A stretch of DNA of 64,000 nt from an uncultured Acetatifactor sp. (GCA_910578185.1 CAJTPN010000015.1:1-64000), one strand, 5' to 3'. Shown: positions 33,716 through 42,164, numbered from the stretch's first letter. The notes: generated by a model not told the origin, from the sequence alone. A program made the numbers and translations.

Positions 33716-34153
33716 TTGGAAACCAGGGGCGGATTTTATATTTCACAAATAAAGCAGCTGCAAGATAGGATTTTTGAACGATTATTGATTGACAATGGTA
33801 TAGAAATAAGCGGCGGACAGGGACGAATTATGTTTATCTTATGGAAAACAGATAATCTTTCCATGAGTGAAATAAGTGAAAAAACTTCTCTTGCAAAAAA
33901 CACGGTATCGGTTGTAATAGACGGAATGGTCAAAAAAGGAATCGTAGAGCGAAATATTAACCCACAGAATCGCCGTCAAGCCATTGTATCACTTACAGAG
34001 TACGCGAAATCGCTGCAGGAGAAATATGAAACGGTATCACAGCAGATGAATTCATTATTTTATCAAGGCTTTTCGGAAGAAGAGCAAAAACAGTTTGAAC
34101 GGTATCTTGCCAGGATACTTGAAACCTTAACGGCAAGCCTGCGTAAAAACTAA
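33716..34153 (+). CDS. MarR-family transcriptional regulator
   Basis: 145 residues. A winged helix-turn-helix with LSMSEISEKTSLAKNTVSVV as the recognition part and the basic wing ERNINPQNRRQAIVSLTEYAK, flanked by dimerisation helices. The TTG at 33716 is seven bases after AGGAGG; no ATG in this frame lies near. It is followed after 24 bases by a flavin-binding-type protein and preceded by a palindrome, so it most likely represses itself and that gene in response to a small molecule. Confidence 0.85.
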   Translation: METRGGFYISQIKQLQDRIFERLLIDNGIEISGGQGRIMFILWKTDNLSMSEISEKTSLAKNTVSVVIDGMVKKGIVERNINPQNRRQAIVSLTEYAKSLQEKYETVSQQMNSLFYQGFSEEEQKQFERYLARILETLTASLRKN

Positions 34154-34177
34154 AACTTAATGAGGAGGAAAACGATA

Positions 34178-34594
34178 ATGATAACAAAGGAACGAATTAC
34201 AGAATTTATTCAAAAACAAAAGGTGGCGTTTATTGCCTCCGTAGATGAAGAGGGTTTCCCCAACATAAAGGCAATGTTTATACCGCGCAAGGTGGAAGGG
34301 AACTGTTTTTATTTTTCCACCAATACATCTGCTATGCGCTCCAGGCAGTTTATAAATAATCCAAAAGCAAGTATTTATTTTTACAGCAAGGGGCGTTTTA
34401 AATACGAAGGTATTATGCTGACCGGTACAATGGAAGTTTTGCAGGATAATGAAATAAAGAAGGAAATCTGGTGTACCGGGGATACTATGTATTATAAGCA
34501 GGGTGTAACCGATCCAGATTACTGCGTATTAAAATTTACGGCGATAAAGGGCAGATATTATTGCAATTTAAAGACAGAAAGTTTTGAACTGTAA
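34178..34594 (+). CDS. pyridoxamine 5'-phosphate oxidase-like flavoprotein
   Basis: 138 residues with the split-barrel flavin-binding fold: KVAFIASVDEEGFPNIKAMF, then FYFSTNTSAMRSRQF and the strand ASIYFYSKGRFKYEGIMLTG. Members bind FMN, F420 or heme, and many serve in redox or stress functions. The ATG at 34178 follows GAGGAGGAAAACGATA. It is in one operon with the upstream MarR regulator. Substrate unknown. Confidence 0.8.
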   Translation: MITKERITEFIQKQKVAFIASVDEEGFPNIKAMFIPRKVEGNCFYFSTNTSAMRSRQFINNPKASIYFYSKGRFKYEGIMLTGTMEVLQDNEIKKEIWCTGDTMYYKQGVTDPDYCVLKFTAIKGRYYCNLKTESFEL

Positions 34595-34703
34595 ACATCA
34601 TTTCAAGATATTGCCAGGTCTCCTTGGAGGATAGTAAAAATAAAGCGAAACAGAATTGTTTTGACAGCGCAATACGTCGGCAAGTAGTTATTAAAACTAT
34701 CTG

Positions 34704-34732
34704 TTGATATTTCTTCGTTAAAGTGGTATCCT
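34704..34732 (+). promoter_or_regulatory. possible degV promoter
   Basis: TTGATA (34704-34709) and TATCCT (34727-34732) are 17 bases apart with TGG before the -10. Another TTGACA at about 34662 has no convincing -10. The 263-base gap 34595-34857 shows no other gene I can support. Confidence 0.35.
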
Positions 34733-34857
34733 ATGAAGGTAGAAGAAGTAGCTGTTCAGCGGTGCCATTTTCTGGGAGAGACGGATTTCTGTATTGGATA
34801 TGGAGTGTGGATGCTGAACTGTTATGGTAAATTATGTATACGAAAGGTAATTGTAAT

Positions 34858-35754
34858 ATGAGCGAAATCTTCCATATCATCACAGATGGTTCCTGCGATT
34901 TACCGATGGAACTGGCAAAAGAAAAAAATTTCACGGTGGTTCCTTTTTATGTGTCCTTTGACGATTCTCATTATCTGAAGGAAGGTGTGGAAATCGGTAT
35001 CAGAGACTTTTATCAGCAAATGGTGGAGAAAAAGGGTGTCTACCCTAAGTCTTCCATGCCGTCCACACAGGATTATGTGGAAGCGTTTGAACCCTTTGCC
35101 AAAGAAGGAGTGCCGGTTATCTGTATCTGTATCACTACGAAATTCAGCGGCTCCATGCAGTCCGCTGTCAACGCCAGGGAGATTATTCTTGAGAATTATC
35201 CGGAGGCAAGGATCAACATAATTGATTCCACGATAAATACGGTACTTCAGGGGCAATATGTGCTGGAAGCGGTGGCACTGCGGGACCGCGGAGCAGGTTA
35301 TGAGGAGACCATTGCAAGGTTGGAAGAGATTAAAGGTACAGGAAGGATCTTTTTTACGGTGGGAGATATGGAATATCTGCAGCACGGCGGGCGCATCGGA
35401 AAGGTGGCAGCCGTTGCGGGAAGCGTACTTGGGATCAGGCCGGTTATTACGTTAAAACAGGGGGAGATATTTCCTTCCGGAATTGGCAGGGGCAGGAAGC
35501 GCACCACTGAAAAGACCATCAACCTGTTGTTGGATTATTTGGCGGAAGGCGGAAAGAAGGTTGAGAATTACAGCCTGGCGGTGGGTTTCGGATACGATGC
35601 GGAGGAAGGAGCGGCATTTCGCGATCACGCTGTTATGGTCCTTCGTGAAAAAGGATATAACGTGCATGAAATACCGCTTTTGCAGATAGGCGCTACCATT
35701 GGCGTACACACCGGGCCGTATCCGCTGGGATTTGGCGTGATTGAGAGAGGCTAA
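34858..35754 (+). CDS. DegV-family fatty-acid-binding protein
   Basis: 298 residues. DegV proteins bind a fatty acid and, as FakB-type subunits, can present it to the FakA kinase for phospholipid synthesis. The first strand and loop (HIITDGSCDLPMELA), the ITTKFSGSMQSA segment and DMEYLQHGGRIGK are family signatures. The ATG at 34858 is preceded by AAAGGTAATTGTAAT. No fakA is in the window. It converges on the HAD gene with 14 bases between stops. Confidence 0.88.
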   Translation: MSEIFHIITDGSCDLPMELAKEKNFTVVPFYVSFDDSHYLKEGVEIGIRDFYQQMVEKKGVYPKSSMPSTQDYVEAFEPFAKEGVPVICICITTKFSGSMQSAVNAREIILENYPEARINIIDSTINTVLQGQYVLEAVALRDRGAGYEETIARLEEIKGTGRIFFTVGDMEYLQHGGRIGKVAAVAGSVLGIRPVITLKQGEIFPSGIGRGRKRTTEKTINLLLDYLAEGGKKVENYSLAVGFGYDAEEGAAFRDHAVMVLREKGYNVHEIPLLQIGATIGVHTGPYPLGFGVIERG

Positions 35755-35768
35755 TATCTTGATGCGAT

Positions 35769-36581
35769 TCAGGAGGTTGTGAGACGGTAGAGCAGTTCTT
35801 TTATATTGGAGAAACAATAAGTGGCCGGATACGGAGTGTCTGACATCTGTTCCGGTTTTGCTTCTCCTGTGAAAACCACACAGGTATCCACGCCGCCGTT
35901 GATACCGCAGGCGATATCGGTGTAGAGTCTGTCGCCCACCACAAGCGTTTCCGGGCGGGAAAATCCGGACAGGGCAAGACACAGTTCCACCACATGTTTG
36001 CTTGGTTTCCCAAGGTAGATGGGGTGTCTTCCCACAGAGTCTGCAATCATATTGCATATGGCACCGCAGTCGGGAATGAATCCGAAGTCTATAGGACAGC
36101 AAAGATCAGGATTGGTACCGTAAAAAGGGATATCCGGCGAGGATAGTACCTTGCAGGCCTGAATCAGTTTTTGGTAATTTAATTCGCTGTCATAGGCGAT
36201 TACCCCACAGGTAATCCCCGCTTCTGCTTTTTCGGTGATGCGCAGATTGTTTTTGCGGAGTTCCGCGATCAGGGAAGATGTTCCCAGCACGTAAATCAAG
36301 TCTTTGGGATAGCGCTCTGTCAGAAAACGGATGGTCATGTAACCTGAGGTGATAAATTGTTCTTCCTGTGTTTCAAGACCAAAGGACCTGTGGAACTTTT
36401 CGACGTAGTCCCTGCCGCTTAGAGTGGAATTATTGGTGATAAAATAAGCTCTGCCGCCGATATCGTCAATGTGGCGGAGCAGCTTGGCACTGCCGTCAAA
36501 GAGCGTGTCTCCTACGGCAAGGGTCCCGTCAATATCAAATAGAAACAGTTTTTTGTTTTTTAACTCTTCAGAACTTTTCAT
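35769..36581 (-). CDS. HAD-IIA family phosphatase (NagD-like)
   Basis: 270 residues. HAD motif I DIDGT is near residue 16, motif II is within FITNNST, and motif IV GDRLYTDIACGINGG closes the site. This subfamily hydrolyses small phosphorylated metabolites such as nucleotides or sugar phosphates. The ATG at 36581 has AGGAGAAGACAGAAAT upstream. Confidence 0.88.
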   Translation of the reverse strand: MKSSEELKNKKLFLFDIDGTLAVGDTLFDGSAKLLRHIDDIGGRAYFITNNSTLSGRDYVEKFHRSFGLETQEEQFITSGYMTIRFLTERYPKDLIYVLGTSSLIAELRKNNLRITEKAEAGITCGVIAYDSELNYQKLIQACKVLSSPDIPFYGTNPDLCCPIDFGFIPDCGAICNMIADSVGRHPIYLGKPSKHVVELCLALSGFSRPETLVVGDRLYTDIACGINGGVDTCVVFTGEAKPEQMSDTPYPATYCFSNIKELLYRLTTS

Positions 36582-37006
36582 ATTTCTGTCTTCTCCTGTT
36601 CTTGGGCCGCAGCGGCGGTCTCAGGTTTTCAAATAAATTTCCTTTTAAAGCGTCTCTTTTGTAATGGGATGATGTGCGTTTGACACATTGTTTGCCTGTG
36701 CGATGGATATGATATTTGAGACCCGCATCAGTCATAGAGAGGCTGACTTTTCCGGGGCCTTGGCTTTGAGTACATCGCGTGCCTCGAGTATAGCATAGAT
36801 CATGGCAGGAAGTAAAGTCCGAAGAATTGTGTTTTTTATGTCGAATGGAGGCAGGGGATTATTTGTTCCCTTTGTTTACAGTGAAACCATAAGGAGAATG
36901 CTATGATAATATCGTTGAGAAACGAGGAGGAATTATGATATAATCTATCCGTAGCGTTTGCAAAAAGGCAGGAAGAAAAATATATGAAGATAAAGGAGAA
37001 GCAGGA
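36582..37006. other. 425-base divergent region between the HAD gene and xth
   Basis: The last 90 bases contain the xth promoter. The rest holds short imperfect hairpins (for example AGTCA/TGACT around 36731-36753) and a TTGACA at about 36684 with no good -10 on the + strand. No coding sequence with a ribosome binding site is supported. Confidence 0.5.
36915..36944 (+). promoter_or_regulatory. xth promoter
   Basis: TTGAGA (36915-36920) and a perfect TATAAT (36939-36944) are 18 bases apart, with TGA before the -10 (extended -10). The start codon is 63 bases downstream. Confidence 0.55.
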
Positions 37007-37777
37007 ATGAGCATAAAAATGATTTCATGGAATGTTAACGGTCTGCGGGCCTGTATGCAGAAGGGGTTTATGGATTTTTTTACAGAGGAAGGGGCGGACG
37101 TTTTTTGCCTGCAGGAAACGAAGCTGCAGGCCGGACAGCTTGAACTGGAATTGCCGGGTTATTATCAGTATTGGAATTACGCAGATAAAAAGGGCTATTC
37201 AGGTACGGCCCTTTTTACCAAAAAGGAGCCTGTAAAAGTAACTTATGGTATCGGTGTGGAGGCACATGACCATGAGGGGCGGGTGATCACTGCCGAATTT
37301 GAGGACTACTATGTGGTGACGGTATATGTGCCCAATTCTCAGAGGGAGTTGGCAAGACTTTCCTACCGTATGGAGTGGGAAGAGGCATTTTTAAATTATA
37401 TCAAGGGCCTGGAGGAACATAAACCTGTTATTTACTGTGGCGATCTCAATGTGGCGCATGAGGAGATCGACTTGAAAAATCCAAATACCAATCACAACAA
37501 TGCAGGCTTTACGGATGACGAGCGGAAATGCTTTGGCAAGGTGTTGAAGAGCGGATTTGTAGATACGTTCCGTTACTTTTATCCGGATAAGAGAGAGGTC
37601 TATTCCTGGTGGTCCTATATGTTCCAGGCGAGAGCAAAGAATACGGGGTGGCGTATTGACTATTTTGTAGCCTCCAACACGCTGAAGGACAGGCTTGAGG
37701 ATGCCAAGATTCACACGGAAGTGCTGGGCTCTGATCACTGCCCCATAGAATTGGATTTAAAGGAAGCGGAAGCGTGA
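37007..37777 (+). CDS. xth: exodeoxyribonuclease III / AP endonuclease
   Basis: 256 residues, normal length. It cuts abasic DNA and trims 3' ends in base excision repair. The fold markers are all present: SWNVNGLRA, LQETK (metal-binding Glu), the catalytic GDLNVAH, and GSDHCPI (catalytic His) at the C-terminus. The ATG at 37007 follows AAAGGAGAAGCAGGA. The regulator that follows is 42 bases away. Confidence 0.95.
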   Translation: MSIKMISWNVNGLRACMQKGFMDFFTEEGADVFCLQETKLQAGQLELELPGYYQYWNYADKKGYSGTALFTKKEPVKVTYGIGVEAHDHEGRVITAEFEDYYVVTVYVPNSQRELARLSYRMEWEEAFLNYIKGLEEHKPVIYCGDLNVAHEEIDLKNPNTNHNNAGFTDDERKCFGKVLKSGFVDTFRYFYPDKREVYSWWSYMFQARAKNTGWRIDYFVASNTLKDRLEDAKIHTEVLGSDHCPIELDLKEAEA

Positions 37778-37819
37778 TTTTTTGGCGGTCGGTTTTTGAT
37801 TGGCGAAAGGGAGGATGGG

Positions 37820-38758
37820 ATGATAAACCGGTTGTTGGGGATTGTCTATATCTTGTTAAAAAAGGGAACGATGACGGCGGGAGAGCTGGCGGAGCGTTTT
37901 GAGGTATCCATACGTACAATTTATCGGGATATCGAAAACCTGAGTATGGCTGGAATCCCGGTTTATGCCCGGAAAGGCAGGAATGGGGGGATTAGTCTTA
38001 CAGACCGGTTTGTTTTGGACAAGCTGTTAATTTCCTCGGAGGAGCAACAGTGGATTCTGGCGGCGCTTGCGGGGATGGATGAAACGGGCGCCCAAAAGGA
38101 AGAGGAAATCCTGCACAAACTTGGAGATTTTTTTCATGTGGAGCCCATAAACTGGGTGTCCATTGATTTTTCTGACTGGAGCGGAAAAAGGCAGGAACTG
38201 TTTGCGCAGATTAAGGAGGCCGTTCTGGGCAGGCATGTAATGGTATTTGATTATTATGGACAAAATGGGGTAATGAGTAATCGCACGGTGGAACCGATGA
38301 AACTGTTGTTCAAGGAATATACCTGGTATTTGTGGGCCTTTTGCCGCGTCAGGCAGGACATGCGGCTGTTTAAGGTATTGAGGATGAAGAGGGTAGAGGT
38401 GCTGGAAGAAACCTTTGAACCCAAAAGGAACCTTTGGGTAGAGCAGGAGGGCGACCTTGAAAGACTCAATACTATTGAGGAAACGAAAGGGGTTCAGGAA
38501 ACGGATTACCCTGAGGTTATTTTCCGGGTTGATAAAAAAGAGACCTATCGGATTTATGACAGATTTGATGAGGAAGAAATTACGGTTCTGTCTTCGGGAG
38601 ATTTTGAAATTTGTTTGCGGTGCCATGTGGACGACTGGGTTTATGGGTTAATTTTGTCTTTTGGTACTTCTGCCAAGGTGTTGGAGCCGGAGTATGTCCG
38701 CAAAGAGATGGCCATGCGGGTGCGCAGGATGGCGGAACTATATGCGGACGGCCAATGA
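37820..38758 (+). CDS. YafY-type HTH/WYL-domain transcriptional regulator
   Basis: 312 residues. The N-terminal winged helix (MTAGELAERFEVSIRTIYRD) is followed by a WYL ligand-binding domain (FDYYGQNGVMSNRTVEPMKL, then YLWAFCRVRQDMRLFKVLR) and a C-terminal extension. Such regulators often control small neighbouring genes through a direct or inverted TGACA motif, and one is present right after the gene. The ATG at 37820 follows GAAAGGGAGGATGGG. It may be co-transcribed with xth. Confidence 0.85.
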   Translation: MINRLLGIVYILLKKGTMTAGELAERFEVSIRTIYRDIENLSMAGIPVYARKGRNGGISLTDRFVLDKLLISSEEQQWILAALAGMDETGAQKEEEILHKLGDFFHVEPINWVSIDFSDWSGKRQELFAQIKEAVLGRHVMVFDYYGQNGVMSNRTVEPMKLLFKEYTWYLWAFCRVRQDMRLFKVLRMKRVEVLEETFEPKRNLWVEQEGDLERLNTIEETKGVQETDYPEVIFRVDKKETYRIYDRFDEEEITVLSSGDFEICLRCHVDDWVYGLILSFGTSAKVLEPEYVRKEMAMRVRRMAELYADGQ

Positions 38759-38792
38759 AAAATGGCAAATATTTTGTCTGTAGTTTTTATTA

Positions 38793-38808
38793 TGACATAC
38801 AGTTGTCA
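38793..38808. promoter_or_regulatory. candidate WYL-regulator operator
   Basis: TGACA (38793-38797), six bases, TGTCA (38804-38808): a perfect inverted repeat between the regulator and the zinc-ribbon gene, 99 bases ahead of the latter. Confidence 0.4.
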
Positions 38809-38906
38809 GGTTAAAAGTGTTATGGTTATTGTGTGGAGTGGGATGGCGGCTGCAGACAAAACGGAACTTCACAATAGATAAGGTAAAGGAAAAGAGGATA
38901 AAAAAG

Positions 38907-39197
38907 ATGGAAAATCAGGCAAACAATCAAGTTCAGGACAATAAGAAAATCTGTCAAAGCTGCGGAATGCCCATGCAGGAGGCACAGTATGGTACGACAA
39001 AAGACGGCGGCAAGACAGAGAAATATTGCTGTTATTGCTATCAGGAGGGGAAATTTGCACAGGATTGCACAGTGGAAGAGATGGCGGAGTTCTGCGCACC
39101 TTTTGAGGTGGAGGGCGGTCGTGCCAAGACAAAAGAGGAGGCTAAGGCGATGCTGATGGCATATTTACCCTCGCTGGAGCGATGGAAAAAGGCCTGA
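38907..39197 (+). CDS. small zinc-ribbon protein
   Basis: 96 residues. The first half contains a CQSCGMPM motif and a later CCYCYQEGKFAQDC cluster, giving the four cysteines of the putative zinc-ribbon family (Zn_ribbon_2), followed by a helical tail ending in AYLPSLERWKK. It lacks a signal peptide. The ATG at 38907 follows AAAGAGGATAAAAAAG. It is next to the WYL regulator, which probably controls it; the function is unknown. Confidence 0.75.
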   Translation: MENQANNQVQDNKKICQSCGMPMQEAQYGTTKDGGKTEKYCCYCYQEGKFAQDCTVEEMAEFCAPFEVEGGRAKTKEEAKAMLMAYLPSLERWKKA

Positions 39198-39218
39198 AAA
39201 GATTCTGGGGCTTTCCTG

Positions 39219-39617
39219 TCATACGGCAGCAGAAGTCAGGCCGGGGGCACGGCGGACAACCGTGCCCTGTTCCAGTGTGTCAAGCCGATTGGAGAGATCG
39301 TCAGTTATTTTAAGGAGCAGAGCCGTATTGTCATTTTCAAGTTTGGTGATGTGATAATATTGATCCAGCTCCCGAAGGCTTTTTTGAAGCATTTCCGTTT
39401 TTCGCTCCAAATATTTTCTGGTTCGTTCTATTTCTTCCAACACCATATTTTCCGATTGTCTCAAATGCTCGTCTATCGTGACAAGCATGGACTGCTCCAA
39501 TATGGTCAGGCATTCTTCCGGGAAAGCAGGAAGATTTTGCCTTAATCGTACCAGTTGTTCGTCCATGACAGACATCATCATACTTTTAAAAACATCCAGA
39601 TCTTTTGCATCAAACAT
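39219..39617 (-). CDS. hypothetical coiled-coil protein
   Basis: 132 residues from the ATG at 39617, eight bases after AAAGGA; an in-frame ATG at 39626 is possible. It is predicted to be almost entirely helical, with a strong coiled-coil region (residues 50-110: EEIERTRKYLERKTEMLQKS and onwards). No motif or family is recognised. It could be a small scaffold or a partner of another protein. It converges on the zinc-ribbon gene with 21 bases between. Confidence 0.6.
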   Translation of the reverse strand: MFDAKDLDVFKSMMMSVMDEQLVRLRQNLPAFPEECLTILEQSMLVTIDEHLRQSENMVLEEIERTRKYLERKTEMLQKSLRELDQYYHITKLENDNTALLLKITDDLSNRLDTLEQGTVVRRAPGLTSAAV

Positions 39618-39672
39618 TGTGCACATCCTTTCCCGGCAAAGTACTACACTCCGCCGACGGTTTATTTGTTGT

Positions 39673-39730
39673 GTGAAAATGTCGGCGAAACGCCATTGAT
39701 CCCCCTAATTGGGGATGAAAAGATTTTCAC
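39673..39730. promoter_or_regulatory. nested inverted repeats upstream of the coiled-coil gene
   Basis: GTGAAAAT (39673-39680) pairs with ATTTTCAC (39723-39730), and inside it ATCCCC (39699-39704) pairs with GGGGAT (39711-39716). It sits 56 bases before the coiled-coil gene (minus) and could be an operator or a structured leader. Confidence 0.35.
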
Positions 39731-39791
39731 AAGATTCTAAAGATAGGTTTATTATAGCAAAATTGGAGCATATGTCAATATTATTTTTTGC

Positions 39792-40142
39792 TTGACTTCA
39801 CAGGAACAGCTGGTTGACATTCCCAAAGTGAGAGGGAAGTGTGCGGATTATGAGTATACAGAGTGGGCAATGTGGGACGATGAGACGGCATATAAGATGA
39901 CAGCAGAGAACGGAACCGTGGTGGGAATTATTGTCTACGAGGGCAGTGAGATTAACGCGTTCATAGGGAAAAATGGCTTTTGGGAGATTGGCGCAGGGGA
40001 TCATTATGTGGGGATGAATATCAAAAATGGGTCTTACACCTATATCAAAGGTGGCTATGAAGTGATTACGGCCAATCCGTATGCTTACGCGCCTAGCTTT
40101 ACCTTGCAGGAAAACGAAGTGTTTATGGTGTGGCATGTGTAG
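39792..40142 (+). pseudogene. possible 5'-truncated hypothetical protein
   Basis: Open reading of 116 codons from a TTG at 39792, without a ribosome binding site; the frame is open back to 39747 without a start codon. The peptide is acidic and rich in aromatic and Gly residues (WEIGAGDHYVGMNIKNGSYTYIKGG), as in small secreted beta proteins, but has no signal peptide. It may be the 3' remnant of a larger gene. Internal starts at 39828 (GTG) or 39870 (ATG) also lack good sites. A strong terminator follows, which suggests that a transcript once ended here. Confidence 0.35.
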
Positions 40143-40185
40143 AGGTAAGCAGAAGCCATGTGTTCGGAAGATAGCATGGTCAGGA

Positions 40186-40220
40186 AATAAGGGGGGAATC
40201 TGCAGCCCCCTTATTTTTTG
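40186..40220 (+). terminator. intrinsic terminator
   Basis: AATAAGGGGG (40186-40195) and CCCCCTTATT (40206-40215) form a 10-bp stem followed by TTTTG. Confidence 0.8.
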
Positions 40221-40322
40221 AATATTTTTGGAGGAAGCAGAGGTCTTGGCCTGGGTTCCGAACGCTGAAGTATTTTTGCATATCCTATCATCCGTCAGTT
40301 TTTTTGTGCGCAGGATTGTATT

Positions 40323-40350
40323 TTGAACATGGGATGATGCATACTATAAT
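40323..40350 (+). promoter_or_regulatory. promoter of the ZIP transporter
   Basis: TTGAAC (40323-40328) and a perfect TATAAT (40345-40350) are 16 bases apart, about 50 bases before the gene. Confidence 0.5.
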
Positions 40351-40400
40351 TACGAAATATTTTGACGAACAGGTGCCGCGTTCTGCGGACGGGAGAAAAT

Positions 40401-41177
40401 ATGGAAGAATTTATAATATTATCAATTCCTTTTTTGGGCACCACCCTGGGAGCGGCAATGGTGTTCCTTATGAAAGTAAAAATGAGTCCGCGTTTGGAGA
40501 AACTGCTGCTTGGATTTGCCGCCGGGGTTATGATAGCGGCGTCCGTGTGGTCCCTTTTGATTCCGGCCATTGAGATGTCGGAAAAGAGGGGTGGAAGTGT
40601 ATGGCTGCCTGCTGCCGCAGGCTTTTTGCTGGGCATGGGTTTTCTGCTTTTACTTGACAGCCTGGTGCCCCATCTTCACATTGACGAAGAGAAGCCAGAG
40701 GGCGTCCGGTCGGATTTCCAGAAGACCACCATGCTGGTATTGGCGGTGGCGCTTCATAATCTTCCGGAAGGCATGGCTGTGGGAGTGGCATTTGCAGGAG
40801 CCATGCTGGAAGGAACGGGTATGACAATGGCAGGTGCTCTGGTGTTGGCGGTGGGGATCGCCATCCAGAACTTTCCGGAAGGTGCAATTATTTCCATGCC
40901 TCTTAGAAATGTGGGGGTTTCCAGACCAAGGGCGTTTTGGTATGGAGTGTTATCCGGTGTGGTAGAACCTGTTGGAGCGGTGGTTACCATCTTGCTGGCG
41001 GAGCAGATTGTACCCGTGCTGCCCTATTTGCTTGCATTTGCTGCAGGCGCTATGATTTATGTGGTGGTGGAGGAGCTGATCCCGGAGACACAAAATGGGG
41101 AACATACCAATATCGGCACCATTGGGGTAGCGGCAGGATTTGTACTGATGATGATTTTGGATGTGGCATTGGGATAG
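40401..41177 (+). CDS. ZIP-family divalent metal transporter
   Basis: 258 residues with eight predicted helices. The metal-site motifs HNLPEG (TM4) and QNFPEG (TM5) are present, and the loop after TM3 holds PHLHIDEEKPEG. The family brings Zn2+, Fe2+ or other metals into the cytoplasm. The ATG at 40401 follows GGGAGAAAAT. It is preceded by its own promoter and followed by a histidine phosphatase after 110 bases. Confidence 0.9.
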   Translation: MEEFIILSIPFLGTTLGAAMVFLMKVKMSPRLEKLLLGFAAGVMIAASVWSLLIPAIEMSEKRGGSVWLPAAAGFLLGMGFLLLLDSLVPHLHIDEEKPEGVRSDFQKTTMLVLAVALHNLPEGMAVGVAFAGAMLEGTGMTMAGALVLAVGIAIQNFPEGAIISMPLRNVGVSRPRAFWYGVLSGVVEPVGAVVTILLAEQIVPVLPYLLAFAAGAMIYVVVEELIPETQNGEHTNIGTIGVAAGFVLMMILDVALG

Positions 41178-41250
41178 AAAATATGTTAGAATACAAGAGG
41201 TGGGTGCAGGAAGTGAAGGGATCAGAAAAAAGTTCCCACAGAGCAGAAAA

Positions 41251-41271
41251 AGTCCCCGCTTTGCGGGGACT
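41251..41271 (+). promoter_or_regulatory. hairpin ahead of the histidine phosphatase gene
   Basis: AGTCCCCGC (41251-41259), TTT, GCGGGGACT (41263-41271): a perfect 9-bp stem ending six bases before the AAGGAG site. No T-tract follows, so it is more likely a translation or processing element or a weak terminator of the ZIP transcript. Confidence 0.35.
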
Positions 41272-41287
41272 AGAATAAGGAGAACAT

Positions 41288-42016
41288 ATGCGGCTAATGA
41301 TCATACGACACGGGGATCCGGATTATGAGAAGGATTCCTTGACAGAGAAAGGCTGGCGGGAAGCGGAACTGCTGGCGGACAGGATTTTGGGAATGGATGT
41401 TGCAAAAGTCTATGTTTCGCCTTTGGGGAGAGCCAGAGATACGGCCAGCGTTACATTGCGCAAGACAGGCCACACAGCCGTTACCTGTGATTGGCTCAGG
41501 GAGTTTCCTCCGCTGATCAATCGCCCGGATGTGACGGATCGGAAAAAAATTGCCTGGGATTGGCTTCCGGAGGATTGGACGGCTCAGGAGGAATATTTTT
41601 TGCGGGATCGATGGGCAGAGACGGATATTATGCGGGAAGGCAGGGTAGGAGAGGTTTACGGCGAGATTATTCGAAAGTTTGATCAATTGCTGGCAGATCA
41701 CGGCTATGTAAGGGAAGGGGATTTTTACAGAGCAGAGCGACCCAACCGTGATACCATTGTTTTTTTCTGCCATTTTGGTTTGGAGTGTGTGCTGCTAAGC
41801 CGACTGATGAACGTATCTCCGATGATTCTTTGGCATCACACCTGTGCCGCTCCCACTTCGGTGACCACTGTTGTATCCGAGGAGCGCAGGCAGGGAAAAG
41901 TATCCTTCCGGGTGACTGCTTTTGGGGACACGTCTCATTTGTATGCTGGAGGGGAACCGCCGGCATTTTCCGCCCGGTTTTGCGAGACCTTTGACAGCGA
42001 TGAGAGACATGATTAA
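41288..42016 (+). CDS. histidine phosphatase family protein
   Basis: 242 residues. The catalytic RHG motif is at the start (LMIIRHGDPDYE), and SPLGRARDTA and the second histidine in FFCHFGLECVL complete the phosphoglycerate-mutase-like site. Unlike PGM, no long insert for a sugar-phosphate substrate is seen, so it is a generic phosphatase of unknown substrate. The ATG at 41288 follows AAGGAGAACAT. Confidence 0.85.
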   Translation: MRLMIIRHGDPDYEKDSLTEKGWREAELLADRILGMDVAKVYVSPLGRARDTASVTLRKTGHTAVTCDWLREFPPLINRPDVTDRKKIAWDWLPEDWTAQEEYFLRDRWAETDIMREGRVGEVYGEIIRKFDQLLADHGYVREGDFYRAERPNRDTIVFFCHFGLECVLLSRLMNVSPMILWHHTCAAPTSVTTVVSEERRQGKVSFRVTAFGDTSHLYAGGEPPAFSARFCETFDSDERHD

Positions 42017-42104
42017 ACCAAATATGACGCAGTACACGCTGTTTGGGCCCATTAGGGCGGAAGCGCCCAAGGGAAAAACATATATTTTAATAAATTTATC
42101 TTGA

Positions 42105-42130
42105 CACAGCCTTCGGGCTGTGTTATTTTA
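42105..42130 (+). terminator. intrinsic terminator
   Basis: ACACAGCC (42105-42112), TTCG loop, GGCTGTGT (42117-42124), followed by TATTTTATG. UUCG is a very stable tetraloop. Confidence 0.7.
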
Positions 42131-42143
42131 TGTTTACAAACGA

Positions 42144-42164
42144 CATGTCGAGGCTCGACATGTC
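42144..42164. promoter_or_regulatory. PadR-type operator
   Basis: ACATGTCGAG (42144-42153), one G, CTCGACATGT (42155-42164): a perfect 21-bp palindrome with ATGT and ACAT cores similar to the PadR pattern, about 85 bases before the PadR gene. A TTGTAA/TATACT pair (42183-42209) with short spacing may be the promoter. Confidence 0.55.

Noticed and set aside
34733..34861. 42-codon frame overlapping the degV start by ATGA
   Set aside because: No Shine-Dalgarno, and its ATG touches the proposed -10; the overlap could be chance.
36903..36938. 11-codon leader peptide before xth
   Set aside because: It has AAGGAG and an ATG, but overlaps the better-supported xth promoter and would lie upstream of the transcript start.
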